Assembly (NCBI GenBank): GCA_963580455.1 | Contig: OY756970.1 | Span: 4,154,001-4,218,000, forward strand | DNA from: Euonymus europaeus | Taxonomy: Eukaryota; Streptophyta; Magnoliopsida; Celastrales; Celastraceae | DNA length: 64,000 nt | Reading direction: 5' to 3' | Shown here: piece after piece, positions 10,218 to 22,337 of the stretch | Layout: each line of letters starts with the position of its first letter | Numbering within the stretch: the stretch's first letter is position 1 | Position numbers and translations under genes: made by a program | Notes under the pieces: generated by a model | Seen by the model: the letters and a program-made list of their open reading frames with translations, nothing else | Databases searched by the model: none | What the model was told of the DNA's origin: nothing

Positions 10218-13200
10218 ATGGAACAAGAAAGAGAAAGTCAGAATCAAGAGATCGCGGAGATGAGGGAGCAGCTTGCCCTATTGGCTCAGAGCGTAGCTCT
10301 GTTAGTAAAAGGAAAAGAAACAGCAGGAAGTTCAGAGTTGCCTGTGGGTCCAGAGATTGCCACTTACCATGCTACTCCACCCTACCCACCAGGGTTTACT
10401 CCTACTCATGGTCAATCATTACCGGAATCGAATCAGCCACAATATGCTCCACAACCAAACCAGACATATATCCCTCCAACTGGAGCTCTTCCACCTAGTT
10501 CTCATGTAGAGCATATTAATATGGTGGACCCCATCAGGGTTATGGGGGAAGAAGTTCAAAACATGGGCAACGTTCCTTTGGATGAATTCAAGAAATTGGA
10601 GAAACGAATGAGAGCCATGGAAGGGTTCAGCACGTCGGGAGCTTTGAACCCGTCAAGTTTATGTTTGGTAAAAAATTTGCAAATTCCACATGACTTCATC
10701 CTGCCCAAGTTTAGCTTGTTTAATGGCACAGGTGCCCCATTGGATCACTTGACTATGTACTGTCGGCGAATGCAGCCATACGCAAATAATGAGAAAGTAA
10801 TGGTCCATTTTTTCCAAGACAGTCTGAATGGACCAGCCCAAAGGTGGTTCAATGCGCTCAACCCTACGTTAATTTCTTCGTGGGAAGATTTGGCAGAAAT
10901 GTTTATGAAACAATATAAACATAATGAAGAGAAAGTTCCTACTGTTTATGACTTGCAGAATACTATGATGAAGGAAGAGGAAGGTTTCAGAGCATATGCT
11001 CACCGATTGAGAGATTTGGCTGCCCAGATAATCCCACCACTGACAGAAAAAGATTTATTGAATGCCTTCATTGATGCTCTTCAGGAGCCCTATACCTCGA
11101 ATCTGGCAGGAGGGGGTCATCGTGATTTGGCGGATATCATACATTCAGGTGAACGAGTTGAGCGTTGTATAAAGAGAGGGACTTTGTATAGTCCTAGTTT
11201 GGAAAAATCGGAGGCTTCAAAACCCAGCAAAGGAAAGAAGGCTGACGTGCACTCCGTAAGTTTCACTTCATCACCAGTTGACTTTAAGTCACCTACTTCA
11301 AATTACCAATCAAGGGATGATACTCCTAGCATGCATAATCCAGAAATATACTTTAACCAGCCACCAAATACCTATCCTCCCCAATACAATGCTCCGTCCC
11401 TGAATCAATACCCTCAACACCCAAATACTGGCCAAAACCTCCGTTCGAATTCTTCCAGTACAGACCTCAATCGATACCCTAGTAACCAAAGTACTTACCA
11501 GAACCCTCGTCCAAATTTTCGGAACTCCAATCCTAGACCTCGAAGGCCATTCGAGAAGTTTGATCCTATTCCAATAACCTATACAGAATGTTTCACCAAG
11601 CTGCAAGCCCAAGGAGCAGTTGCCCTAATTCCTGGAAGAGTCTATAAGCCTCCATATCCTCCATGGTATGATCCTGATCTGACATGTTTGTATCATGGCG
11701 GTGCACCGGGACACTCAACAGAGACGTGTTTACAATTCAAGAGGATAGTACAAGGGATGGTTGAGGCAAAATGGCTTGACCTTAGCGCGGTCAACAAGCC
11801 GAATGTCAATAACAACCCCTTACCCAATCATGAGAAGGAAGGAGTAAATCTTGTGGAAAATTTTTGTGATATCAAAAGATGGGTTTCCGAAATATCAATG
11901 CCTTTGGGTAGTTTATTTGCGATATTAAGTAGAGAAGGTTTGATTAAGGAGAGTAAGAGCATGGAAACTGAAGATGAATTCCACGACCCAGCTAAGGTTT
12001 GTGAATATCATAAAGGACAGGAAGGGCATGTCATTGAGAATTGCGCTGCTTTCCGAGGAAAGGTGCAAAAATTAATGGACTTAAAGATGATATCATTACG
12101 AGAGGGAAAAATCGAGCCCAAAGAGGTCAATGTTGTCGGAGGATACTATCAAGGGGCCAGACCCAACTCCACGCCACAATTTGTGGTCCAATATTATGTG
12201 GAAGATGTGCCCCCGGTTGCCGCATCCAAGGCAGACTCATTATACAAAAGTGACAAAGCAGTGCCTTGGACCTATGAAGTAGGTACCAACAGTATTAAGG
12301 GAGGAGTGGTAGACAATATCTCTGGTATTAGTGGGATGACCCGGAGCGGAAGATGTTATACTCCAGACAAGCTAGACGAAAGGCCAACAAAAGATTATGA
12401 GGTAGAGCGCAAAAGAAAGGGGAAAGATGTACCCGGAATGGAAAGGTCAATCCCCCTCTCGACTGAGGGTCTCTTCATGCGTCCAGATGATGCAGAACAG
12501 ATGGTAAATGATTCAGAAGTGCAAGAGTTCCTAAAAATCATCCGACAAAGTGAATACATGATTGTGGACCAACTAAAAAAGACCCCGGCAAAGATTTCGA
12601 TCTTGGAACTGATAATGAGTTCAGAGCCACATAGGCAGGTCTTGTTGAGAATGCTGAACCAGGCTTATGTGCCCACCAAAATTCCTACGGAGGCTCTTGA
12701 TAGCATTGTGGGAAACGTATTGGCCTCTCATTTACTGTCCTTTACTGAAGATGAAATTCCGCCTGAAGGGATGGGGCATAATAAAGCTTTGCATATTTCT
12801 GCTATGTGTCGCGGAAAAGAATTGGCAAGCATTCTGGTAGACAATGGGTCGTCACTCAATATTCTACCCAAAGAAACTTTTGAGAGATTGCCTATTGACA
12901 GGTCCTATCTTAAGGAAGTACCCATGGTAGTAAGGGCGTTTGATGGAACTCGAAGGGAAATCATGGGGGAGATTGAAATACCATTGGAGGTGGCTAGTAT
13001 AACTTTCAATGTGCCGTTTGTTGTTATGGATATTTCTCCCACTTACAGTTGTTTATTGGGACGGCCTTGGATTCATACTGCGGGGGTTGTTCCGTCATCA
13101 TTACATCAAATGCTCAAATTTGTCCATGATGGAAGGGTCTATATAGTAAAGAGTCAGTCGGAATGGATGGTTGCTAGCTTGGCCATTGATGGCCATATCG

Positions 13201-13418
13201 ATGCTCCAATGGCTGGAGTGGAAAGCTCTTTCCAGTCTTTTGAAATTGCTAGCGCTACCTATGCCAAAGATGGATGTTATCCTGCAAAACCGGAGTTATC
13301 AAAGACAACAAGAAGTGTTGCCAAATTCATGCTAAAAAAAGGGGTATCGCCCAGGAGAAGGCCTTGGAAAGAATCACCAAGGCATCAAAAGGCCAATAGA
13401 ATTGGTGAAACATTCTGA
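10218..13418 (+). pseudogene. gag-protease of the Ogre-type element
   Basis: 1066-residue frame. A coiled-coil start (MEQERESQNQEIAEMREQL) is followed by proline-rich sequence and a retrotransposon gag core at about residues 155-300 (DFILPKFSLFNGTGAP, RWFNALNP). There are two knuckle-like motifs, CLYHGGAPGHSTETC at residue 490 and CEYHKGQEGHVIENC at 595. A retroviral-type aspartic protease follows at about 855-980, with active site LVDNGSSLN (Asp near residue 875) and LLGRPWIH. After a run of seven A and four G at 13334-13344 the conserved continuation lies in the +1 frame, and the gag frame stops 75 bp later. Gag would form particles and the protease would mature them. Confidence 0.9.
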
Positions 13419-13820
13419 ACGTTGGGGTTTAGGCTACGTGCCAACTAGGGCTGACAAGATTAGAGTACAAGAAGAGAAGCAGGCAAAAAGAACCGCAAGA
13501 GTGGAAAGAAGGTTGGAGGCGCAGAATGAATTACCCCCTTGGCTTTATGATACATTCATCTATGGGGGAATGCAGAACAAGATAAGAGTGATCGATGCTG
13601 GGGCAGTTTTTGGAAAAATCCAAAAACTACCATGTCAAGGCTCAACTGATCAAAGTGGGGAAGTTTTGGCAAATTTATTTGATCAATTTCGCATCGCTGT
13701 TGTGGAGGAGGAGCAAAGCTTGGTTATTGCACCTAATTTCGTCATTTCACGTCCCCCTGGATTTTGCCTTAGCAATTGGGCCAGCATGGAACTTCCAGTG
13801 TCTCTCAGAGACTTGCAAGA
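13341..13820 (+). pseudogene. Protease-RT linker exon of the Ogre-type element (shifted frame)
   Basis: From the A7G4 run the +1 frame encodes the glycine-rich linker typical of Tat elements (GYRPGEGLG, then RWGLGYVPTRADK). It continues for about 160 codons to the predicted splice donor at 13821. It is separated from gag-pro only by one extra base and leads in frame through the predicted intron into RT. In the unspliced RNA it stops at 13822-13824, two bases after the donor. Confidence 0.75.
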
Positions 13821-14068
13821 GTAATCCCGAGTGCATTATCATTGATAACCTAGCTCATGGTTTTCGTTGGGTCTTTTGTAATGAGCATGTTTGCTTTCAT
13901 TTCAAATAAATTTTAAAAGTGTGGCGTTTGCATGTTTTCAATTCAGTAACATTTCCTTTCATGAAATAAAGTTTTGAGACAGTTATAGGTGTTTTAGCCA
14001 TCTTTGTTCCTAATTCTCTATTCCTTTGGCCTTTGCTTCAATTCCACACTCATTCAATTCTTTAACAG
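13821..14068 (+). other. Predicted 248-nt intron between protease and RT
   Basis: The donor GTAATC at 13821 follows AAGA. The acceptor TTCTTTAACAG ends at 14068 and has a good pyrimidine tract. Removal joins the linker frame to the RT frame exactly: a codon with two bases before the donor is completed by the first base after the acceptor, with no stop. Ogre elements are known to have an intron at this place that is only partly spliced, so the spliced RNA gives gag-pro-pol and the unspliced RNA stops early. The splice itself is a prediction. Confidence 0.75.
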
Positions 14069-17000
14069 GACTGAAAATGATGATAACAAAGAGGACGAAT
14101 TTAACAAACCAGATTTTGATGCACCTATTAGCAATGTTGAACCGGACTATGAAACTGAGGAAGAAGTAGAAATTTTACCTGAAATGATGAGACAGATCAA
14201 TCAAGAGGAAAAAATAATACAACCATACCAAGAGAAAATTGAAGTTATGAATTTAGGGACTGAAATAGAAAAAAAAGAAGTCAAGATAGGCTCTGCTTTT
14301 GAGGGAGAAGACAAAAGGAAGTTAATAGATATGTTGCATGATTACCAGGATGTCTTTGCATGGTCTTATCAAGACATGCCTGGTCTGGATACAAATATTG
14401 TTGTTCACAAGTTGCCATTAATGCCTGAATGTCCTCCTGTGAAGCAGAAGTTGAGAAGATTAAAAACAGATATGTTATTGAAGATAAGAGATGAAGTAAA
14501 GAAACAATCTGATGCAGGATTTTTAGCAGTAGCTCAATATCCTGAATGGGTGGCGAATATTGTGCCAGTGCCTAAAAAGGATGGCAAGGTCCGAATGTGT
14601 GTGGACTACAGGGACCTCAATCGTGCAAGGCCAAAAGATAATTTCCCTCTCCCTCATATTGATGTCTTGGTAGACAATACAGCCCGACATTCAACCTTTT
14701 CCTTCATGGATGGATTTTCAGGATATAACCAAATTAAGATGGAACCAGTAGATCAAGAGAAGACAACCTTCATTACCTTATGGGGAACCTTTAGTTATAA
14801 AGTCATGCCATTTGGTTTGAAGAATGCTAGGGCAACTTACCAAAGGGCTATGGTCACCTTGTTTCATGACATGATGCATAAAGAGGTTGAAATATATGTT
14901 GATGATATGATAGCAAAATCTAAGAAGGGGGAGGATCATATTGTGAATCTCCAGAAGCTATATGATCGATTACGAAAGCATCAATTAAAGTTGAATCCAA
15001 CCAAGTGCACGTTTGGGGCAACCTCAGGGAAATTGCTAGGTTTCATTGTAAGCAGAAAAGGAATTGAGGTGGACCCTGATAAAGTTAAAGCAATCTTGGA
15101 GATGCCTCCCCCTAGTACTGAGAAAGAAGTCAGGGGCTTTTTGGGAAGATTGAATTACATTGCACGATTTATTTCGCAATTGACGACCACTTGTGAGCCC
15201 ATCTTCAAACTACTAAGGAAAAGCAACTCGACAAAATGGAATGAGGATTGCCAACTGGCATTCGAGCAGATTAAGCGATATTTGCAAAGTCCTCCAGTGT
15301 TGATGCCTCCTGTGGTTGGCAGACCACTTATCCTCTATTTAACCGTCTCAGAGATTTCAATGGGATGTGTGCTTGGGCAACATGATTCATCAGGAAGGAT
15401 AGAGCACGCTATCTACTACTTGAGTAAGAAATTTACGAGTTGTGAAATTAATTACTCAATGTTGGAGAAGACTTGTTGTTCGCTGGTTTGGGCAGCACAT
15501 CGGCTTAGGCAATACATGTTGTATCACACTACATGGTTGATATCCAGGATGGATCCTATCAAGTATATTTTTGAAAAGCCTTCACTTTCAGGGAGGATTG
15601 CTAAGTGGCAAATGTTACTGTCAGAGTATGATATTTTGTATGTCACACAGAAAGCAATCAAAGGAAGAGCAATAGCAGATTATTTGGCTGATGAAGCAAT
15701 TAATGATCCCCAGCCCATGAATTTGGGGTTCCCAGATATTGACATCATGGCAGTATCAGAGGATCAAAGTCAGAAAGAATTAAAGAAATGGACTTTGTTA
15801 TTTGACGGTGCATCCAATATCATGGGATGTGGGATTGGAGCCGCATTGATATCATCCGATGAGAGCGTTATCCCGTTCACAGCCAAGCAATATTTCGAAT
15901 GCACCAATAACGTGGTTGAGTATGAAGCATGCACAATGGGGATTCAAGCAGCTATTGGCATGGGGATTAAAAGGTTGCAGGTATATGGGGATTCACAACT
16001 GGTGATTAGACAATTGAATGATGAATGGGAGACCAAAGATGGTAAACTCATCCCATATCATCGACACATCAAAAAATTAATCAAGTTTTTTGATTGGATA
16101 GAGTTTGACCATATTCCAAGAGAAAAGAACCAGATAGCAGATGCTCTAGCAACTTTGGCAGCCATGTTTGATGTAGATCCAAAAGGTGAAGGACAGGTGA
16201 TTAAGATTGAGAAGCGAGAAGTTCGAGGGTATTGTTCAAATGTGGAAGAAGAGCTAGATAGTAAACCCTGGTATCATGACATCTGGCAGTACATTGAGAA
16301 GAAGGAATATCCATTAGGAGCATCGGAGAATGACAAACGCACCATCAGAAGATTGTCAGGATCTTTCTTTTTAAATAGAAATATTCTTTATAAAAAGAAT
16401 GATGGTGTAGTATTCCTACGTTGTGTTGATGTCATTGAAGCCACACAACTCATGGAGGAAATTCATGAAGGAATATGCGGAACCCATTCTAGTGGACACT
16501 CAATGGCGCGAAAGATTATTCGTGCAGGTTATTACTGGTTGACCATGGAGAAGGATTGCATAGAATATGCACGCAAGTGTTACAAGTGTCAGGTGTATGC
16601 AGACAGAACACATGTCCCAGTCAACCCATTACACGTATTATCATCACCATGGCCTTTCTCAATGTGAGGTCTGGATGTCATTGGTCCAATAGAACCAAAA
16701 GTTTCTAATGGACATCGTTTCATTTTGGTAGCCATTGATTACTTCACTAAATGGGTGGAAGCTACTTCTTATTCCAGCGTGACAAGTAGTGTGGTTTTGA
16801 GGTTTTTGAGGAAGGAGATCGTGTGTCGATATGGAGTTCCGGAAATAATTATCACTGATAATGGTACGAATTTCAACAGCAAGGTGGTGAAAGATTTTTG
16901 TGATCAGTTCAAAATTAGTCACCATAATTCAACGCCATATCGTCCAAAGATGAATGGAGCTGTTGAAGCGGCGAATAAAAATATCAAGAAGATCATCGGA

Positions 17001-17516
17001 AAGATGACAATAAATTACAAAGATTGGCATGAGAAGCTCCCGTATGCCCTGTATGGTTACCGTACATCGATACGCACATCTACTGGAGAGACTCCTTTTT
17101 CTTTAGTGTATGGAATGGAGGCTGTTTTGCCTGTTGAGGTAGAGATACCTTCTCTTCGAGTAATCTTAGAAGCAGGTTTGAAAGAATCAGAATGGGTCAA
17201 AGTACGATATGAGCAATTGAATTTGATTGAGGAGCGGAGATTACAAGCGATTTTTAAGGGACAATTGTATCAAAGAAGATTGATGAAAGCACATGATAAA
17301 AGAGTTCGACCTCGTTATTTCAGGGAAGGAGATCTAGTTTTGAAAATGATCTTACCGCCTCAAAAGGATCATCGAGGTAAATGGACTCCAAATTATGAAG
17401 GACCATATGTGGTTAAAAAAGCTTTTGAAGGAGGAGCATTGATATTGACCAGAATGGATGGGGAAGACTTACTTCAGCCAGTAAATGCCGATGCAGTGAA
17501 AAAGTATTATTCATAA
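14069..17516 (+). pseudogene. RT, dual RNase H and integrase of the Ogre-type element, one in-frame stop
   Basis: The frame is open from the acceptor to 17516 except for TGA at 16665-16667. RT motifs: RMCVDYRDLNRARPKDNFPLP, FMDGFSGYNQI, MPFGLKNA, and catalytic YVDDM near 14895-14909. A first degenerate RNase H follows (YLTVSEISMGCVLG, YYLSKKF). A second, archaeal-type RNase H comes next (LLFDGASNIMGCGIGAALIS, NVVEYEAC, YGDSQLVIRQL, NQIADALATLA). The integrase has HHCC residues (HEGICGTHSSGH, CYKCQ) and a DDE core (ITDNGTNF, NGAVEAANKN). The TGA sits inside the integrase where related proteins usually have Trp (FS-x-WG type context), so TGG to TGA is likely. The dual RNase H is a Tat-lineage hallmark. 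Confidence 0.9.
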
Positions 17517-18798
17517 GAAGGCTCGAAAAAAGGAAAAAAAGAAAAAAGAAAAAGGGAGAAGTTCGCTGGATTGAAAACCAGAAAAGGCAGTCTATGCAAA
17601 AAATAGAGTAGCAGGGAGATTATGATGGAATTGTCAAAAACAACTTTGGTATGTACGAGAGTTTAAAGGGAGTATGGAGGAAGATTTTGATGGGGAAATG
17701 GTGAAAAGCGCATGACCAGAGTTATCATTTGGGTTTAAGGAAAGTCAATCTCAGCAGAAACGTCAGGTTCAGCAATTGTGAAATAGGTGCACACAAAAAC
17801 TGGGGCAGTTTTTGCGTGGAATCGGAGTAGTCACATTTCGGTCCTATAAGGAATGCTACCTTATGCACTCTTCATATCCTATTATTCTTTGTTTTTACCT
17901 TTCTTCCCAATGTATTATGTACATACATGACCAGTGTTTCTCTGTCATTCATTCAGTTCTAATAAGATATTCTCAACTTTTTCTCATCCGTGGTTTTTTT
18001 TTTTTTTTCTTTCTTTTCATTCTCAATAACCTCCGTGTTCCTGTTCACATCTCCTTTTAAATTTGCATATCATATAAATATCGCCATACTATGGGATTTA
18101 TTTGAAATTGAAGTGATGCCATACAAGAGACAAAATACATGCATTAGGATATTACTCTGGACGAGAATTTGAGACATATTTGGCAGTCATGACTGTAAAG
18201 AAGCTTGGAGAAGTCAAAGGACGTGGAGGGCATGAGAAATTTGAATAATAGTCTGGTTCAAGTAAGAGAGGGAAAATATTACATTTGATGGTGAAAAAAT
18301 GAAAGGTGCGTGATTGAGAATAGTGAAACAATGTGCAAATATGGGACAGATGCATGCAGATTCGGGGAAATGATTTGGGAAAGATGGGGATGATGATGCC
18401 CACTGATGAAATGACCCGGAAAATAAAAAACAACAAAAAGCATGAATAATGGCCAAACGTGATCCCAATTTTTTTGACTTTCTTCAGCAATAGTACGATT
18501 TTGTTTTTAATACATTGTTTGTCTGGCCAAATCCGTCGCTTTCTTCATTAAACGACGTTTTTTCCACCGAATCTCTTACCTGTAGTCCCGACAGGTCAAA
18601 TCACCTTGATAGACTCGTGAATCATTTTGTATCCTCTGACCCAAATTTTCTTTCTTCTTTTCGGATATTGTGTATCTTCATTGCCGAATCTGTTCATTGT
18701 CTCTCTCCCAACTATTTTTACTGTCATCATCGTTGTTCTTGATTTTGTTCGGATCATCACAAAATTCACTTCCCTAACATTTTTTTCATCTCTTTTAG
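17517..18798 (+). other. Spacer between integrase and the 3' ORF
   Basis: About 1.3 kb without a credible gene. It starts with a purine-rich stretch (17525-17560) and has a long T run at 17995-18010 that could be a slippage site. The small ORFs on both strands show no domain or conserved motif. Confidence 0.55.
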
Positions 18799-19809
18799 AT
18801 GTCTCGTTTTTCGATCAATCGAATGGACGATAGTCTATCACCCCGCTCACAAGCAACTGTCTCGTTTGCTAAAGCGGAGATCATCCCTGAGCGACAATTT
18901 GACCTTCATATTCTTAGAGATTCAAACGCCCGCTGGGCTATGAAATACCTTCGAGATCATTCCCTGTTATTTCTGGTTAACCCTGATCCTGAGGGTAATT
19001 TGTCAGTGTATCCTCGTATAGTTCATAGTTTTTACTAAACTTTAGAAATGTTACCTCCGAATGCGAGAACTGAGTCACAACCAGTTTATCAGGTGGAAAT
19101 ACTCGGTATGAAAATTCAGTTCACCACGGCGGACATATGCGAATGTCTAGGGTATCCCTCTTCTTATGAAATGGCTACTGGATTCAAGGCACCAGTATCT
19201 GTTTCTAAGGAGGAGATAATTGATGACATGTGTGGAGGACAGATGGATGAGAAAATAAATGCTACACGTCGCTCATTTTTGCCGTCGAATATGTGGTTGC
19301 TGGACGATGCTGTCCATCATAACCTCTGCCCTATCGGTCACCATCACCAGCGACGAGGTAGGATTCTCTATGCCTTATACTATATGTATAAAGGGGTATG
19401 GTTCGATGTTGGGGAATTCTTTATGGCCACAATTCTAAAGGCACAGAGCTTTGTGGAAAACAGACCAATGAAGGTGGAGAAATTGTATTTCCCGCGACTC
19501 ATTACCCGACTGGTTTTGAGTAAACGCATTCGACCTCCTCTAAACCAAATTTCCCTACTTTATCCAGTAATTACTATGCAGAAAAACCGTTGGCGGAAGA
19601 GTATTAGCCAAATGACCACTACTGCAAAGAGACTTCAAGCATCACGGTCTCAAGTTCCAGTACTAGGAGAAACATCCCGGTCTGCTGCTAAACCACCATC
19701 ACCTGACCACACTCAGGAAGCATTAGTTCAGAAGCATCAATCGGAGGCCAGAGGACAAAGGTGGAAGCAACTGTTGCATGTGGCCGCAAATGTGGACAGG
19801 CCCAATTGA
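18799..19809 (+). pseudogene. Extra 3' ORF of the Ogre-type element (putative plant transposon protein domain), one in-frame stop
   Basis: 337 codons in one frame starting at ATG 18799, interrupted only by TAA at 19036-19038 (codon 80). The protein resembles the putative plant transposon protein family (PF20167 type). It has an N-terminal segment with RWAMKYLRDHSLLFLVNPDP and IVHSFY, then VYQVEILGMKIQFTTADICECLGYP, RGRILYALYYMYKGVWFDVGEF and LYFPRLITRLVLSK. The C-terminus is basic and Ser/Thr-rich. The sense orientation and the place between integrase and 3' LTR suggest it belongs to the element rather than being a captured host gene. Its function is unknown. The family assignment is from motif recognition. 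Confidence 0.7.
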
Positions 19810-20026
19810 GAATTTTACAGTGTTAGTCATTGTACTATTTACCTAAGTCCGGCCCATGTCACGAACAAGCCCAGGGATAAATACAAAAATCCCTTGTAAA
19901 TATTTGTGTAAATGTAAAATAAATAAAATTCATAAAATTAGTTGCAAAAAAGGGACAAAAGCAAAAAAAAAATAAAAAAGCAAAAAAAAAATAAAAAAAA
20001 TAAAAAAAATAAAAATCCAATTCTTC
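19810..20026 (+). other. A-rich spacer after the 3' ORF
   Basis: Non-coding. It includes long A-rich simple sequence at 19940-20015. Confidence 0.5.
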
Positions 20027-20395
20027 AAAATTTCAGCCAAGCCGGAGATGGCTACAATGATCCCGTGCAATTTTTTTTCAAACCGGAGATGGCTACAATG
20101 ATCCCGTGCAATTTTTTTATTTTTTCAAAATTTCAGCCAAGCTGGAGATGGCTACAATGATCCCATGCACATTTCGCAAAAAACATTTCAAAATTTCAGC
20201 CAAGCCGGAGATGGCTACAATGATCCCGTGCAATTTTTTTCAAGCCGGAGATGGCTACAATGATCCCGTGCAATTTTTTTTATTTCTTCAAAATTTCAGC
20301 CAAGCCGGAGATGGCTACAGTGATCCCGTGCAATTTATTTTTCTTCAAATTTTAGCCAAGCAGAAGATGGCTACAAAGATCCCGAGCATTTTCAT
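20027..20395 (+). repeat. Seven-copy tandem repeat in the element 3' region
   Basis: Seven diverged units of about 45-65 bp share GCCGGAGATGGCTACAATGA followed by TCCCGTGCA. Some units also carry TTTCAGCCAA just upstream, which can pair with the GATGGCT part. Spacers are T-rich and vary in length. Ogre-type elements are known for tandem repeats between coding region and 3' LTR that can seed satellites. Confidence 0.9.
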
Positions 20396-20463
20396 TACTT
20401 GTCTCGAGAGATACAAAAATCAGTTTACTACTCCTTTGTGCGTCATTTACGATGTAAAGTCAC

Positions 20464-20478
20464 ACAAAGGGGGGCAGC
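20464..20478 (+). other. Polypurine tract
   Basis: CAAAGGGGGGCAGC runs directly up to the TG of the 3' LTR. It is the expected plus-strand DNA primer site. Confidence 0.75.
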
Positions 20479-20961
20479 TGTAGTACCTCATTTTTGTCCG
20501 GGGAGATTTCTTTTTTTAAAAAAAAGGGGATGAAAATAAAATAAAAAATATTGGAAAAAGGAAAAAACAAATAAAAAAGAGCATCTCCAGTTAATTCCAA
20601 ATTGGCCCAATTAAGCCCAAATAACCAAATGCTCGTTGCTTAACCCATTATCCAAAACTCACCAAAGCCCAACAGTTTCGGCCCAAACCCTACATCCAAC
20701 CTACCCACCTGACCGGCCCATACAAACTTAAAACCCAACCAACCAACCAGCCCACCTAAAACTTAAAAACCTAACCCTAAAGACTTGGCCAAAAAAGGAA
20801 AAGCAATGGGAGGCCGAAAGGAGAGAGGCAGAAACGACAGAGAAGGTATAGGGTGGTGGCCGACCAGGGTGGAGAGTGGTTGAGAAAGAAGAGATAATGG
20901 AGGGAAAGCAAAAATGGTGGAGAGTGGTTGAAGATGAGTGGGGAGGCAGTTGATTTTGGTT

Positions 20962-20969
20962 TATAAAAG
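20962..20969 (+). promoter_or_regulatory. TATA box of the 3' LTR
   Basis: Same TATAAAAG as at 5341-5348. In the 3' LTR it could drive outward transcription into the flank at 22754 onward. Confidence 0.6.
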
Positions 20970-21921
20970 AGGAGACTGAGAGCTTTGGGGGCAGGAGGAG
21001 ACGGAGAGAAAAGGGAAAAAGTTCAGTTCTTGAGAGGTTTTTTTCTTGAGAAGAAGAAGAACCCGAGAGGGTGGAAGGTAGAAGGAGATCGGAGGAAAAG
21101 GAAGAAACAGAGGGATCTAGAGGTAATTCCGACTTTTTTTAGAAAAGCTTCAATTTCTTTTCGTTTTCCCGTGTTGTTGATTACACATGGTAGTGATTTC
21201 ACATGGCTAGTTTGGATTTTCTATTGGAGTTGTTTGTTTGTTTGCCTGTGCTTTGGTTTCCCTTTGTTTCTGTGTCTTGGTTTGGTAACAGGAAGATTGG
21301 ATGGAAGGGAAGGAACCAGATGGCGGCACTGGTACGCAGGGGAAAGCTGGAGGAAAGAGATGAACAGTAGCGGGCCAGACCTTGAGGCTTTTTGTGGGTT
21401 TTGCGCTGTTGGGCCAATTCAATAGCCGGGCCAAACCTTATTTGTTTTCGGGCTGGGTTTGTTGTATTTGTGGGTTTAGGTTTCTGTTTGTTAATAGGCC
21501 GGGTTATGTTTTGTTTTGGGTGAGTTTGGTTTTGGGCTTGGGTTCATTAGTTTTGTTTTATGTTAAATGCTAGATTTAGGCTGTATGTTGGGCTTTCTGT
21601 TGACTATTATTAGGCCCAGTCAGATGTGGTTATTAGATAAATGGTAATGTGTTTTTTCTTTGATGGTGTGGGCCACAGGGAAGTACATGTATTGGGCCTG
21701 CTGGATTGTTTTGGTTTGTAGTAATAGGTTGGGGTTGAACTTTGTTTTCATAATTATATAGGCCCAAGAAATGTAATAATGTAGTAAAATAGTGAAAATT
21801 GTATAGATAGTATTACTTAGATTAATATGCATGCTTATATTTAATCCCATGATTTATTTTGAGGTATATTTAAATAATTTCAAGGAGAGAATCAAATCAT
21901 ATGACTATATATGTTCAATGA

Positions 21922-22337
21922 CACAAATTTCATCCAAATTCGAGAATATCAAAGTATTGGTTTCTCGACACAAATTTCATCCAAATTCGAGAATATCAAA
22001 GTATTGGTTTCTCGACAATCTTTCATCCAAATTCGAGAATATCAAAGTATTGGTTTCTCGACGCCTTTTATTCAAATCTGAGAATATCAAAGTATTGGTT
22101 TCTCATCCACCATTTTTCAAATATCCGAGAATATCAAAGTATTGGTTTCTCGACGCCTTTCATCCAAATTCGAGAATATCAAAGTATTGGTTTCTCATCC
22201 ACCATTTTTCGAACAACTGAGAATATCAAAGTATTGGTTTCTCAATATCTTTCTTTCAAATATCCGAGAATATCAAAGTATTGGTTTCTCAAGATCTTTC
22301 TTTCAAACATCCGAGAATATCAAAGTATTGGTTTCTC
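21922..22337 (+). repeat. Nine-copy tandem repeat in the 3' LTR
   Basis: Same array as in the 5' LTR, shifted by 15,621 bp. The first core is at 21942-21966 and the last at 22313-22337. All nine cores are again identical. Confidence 0.93.

Noticed and set aside
18152..18490. 112-residue antisense ORF in the spacer of the Ogre-type element
   Set aside because: Some Tat relatives have antisense ORFs, but this one has no recognisable similarity and is short.
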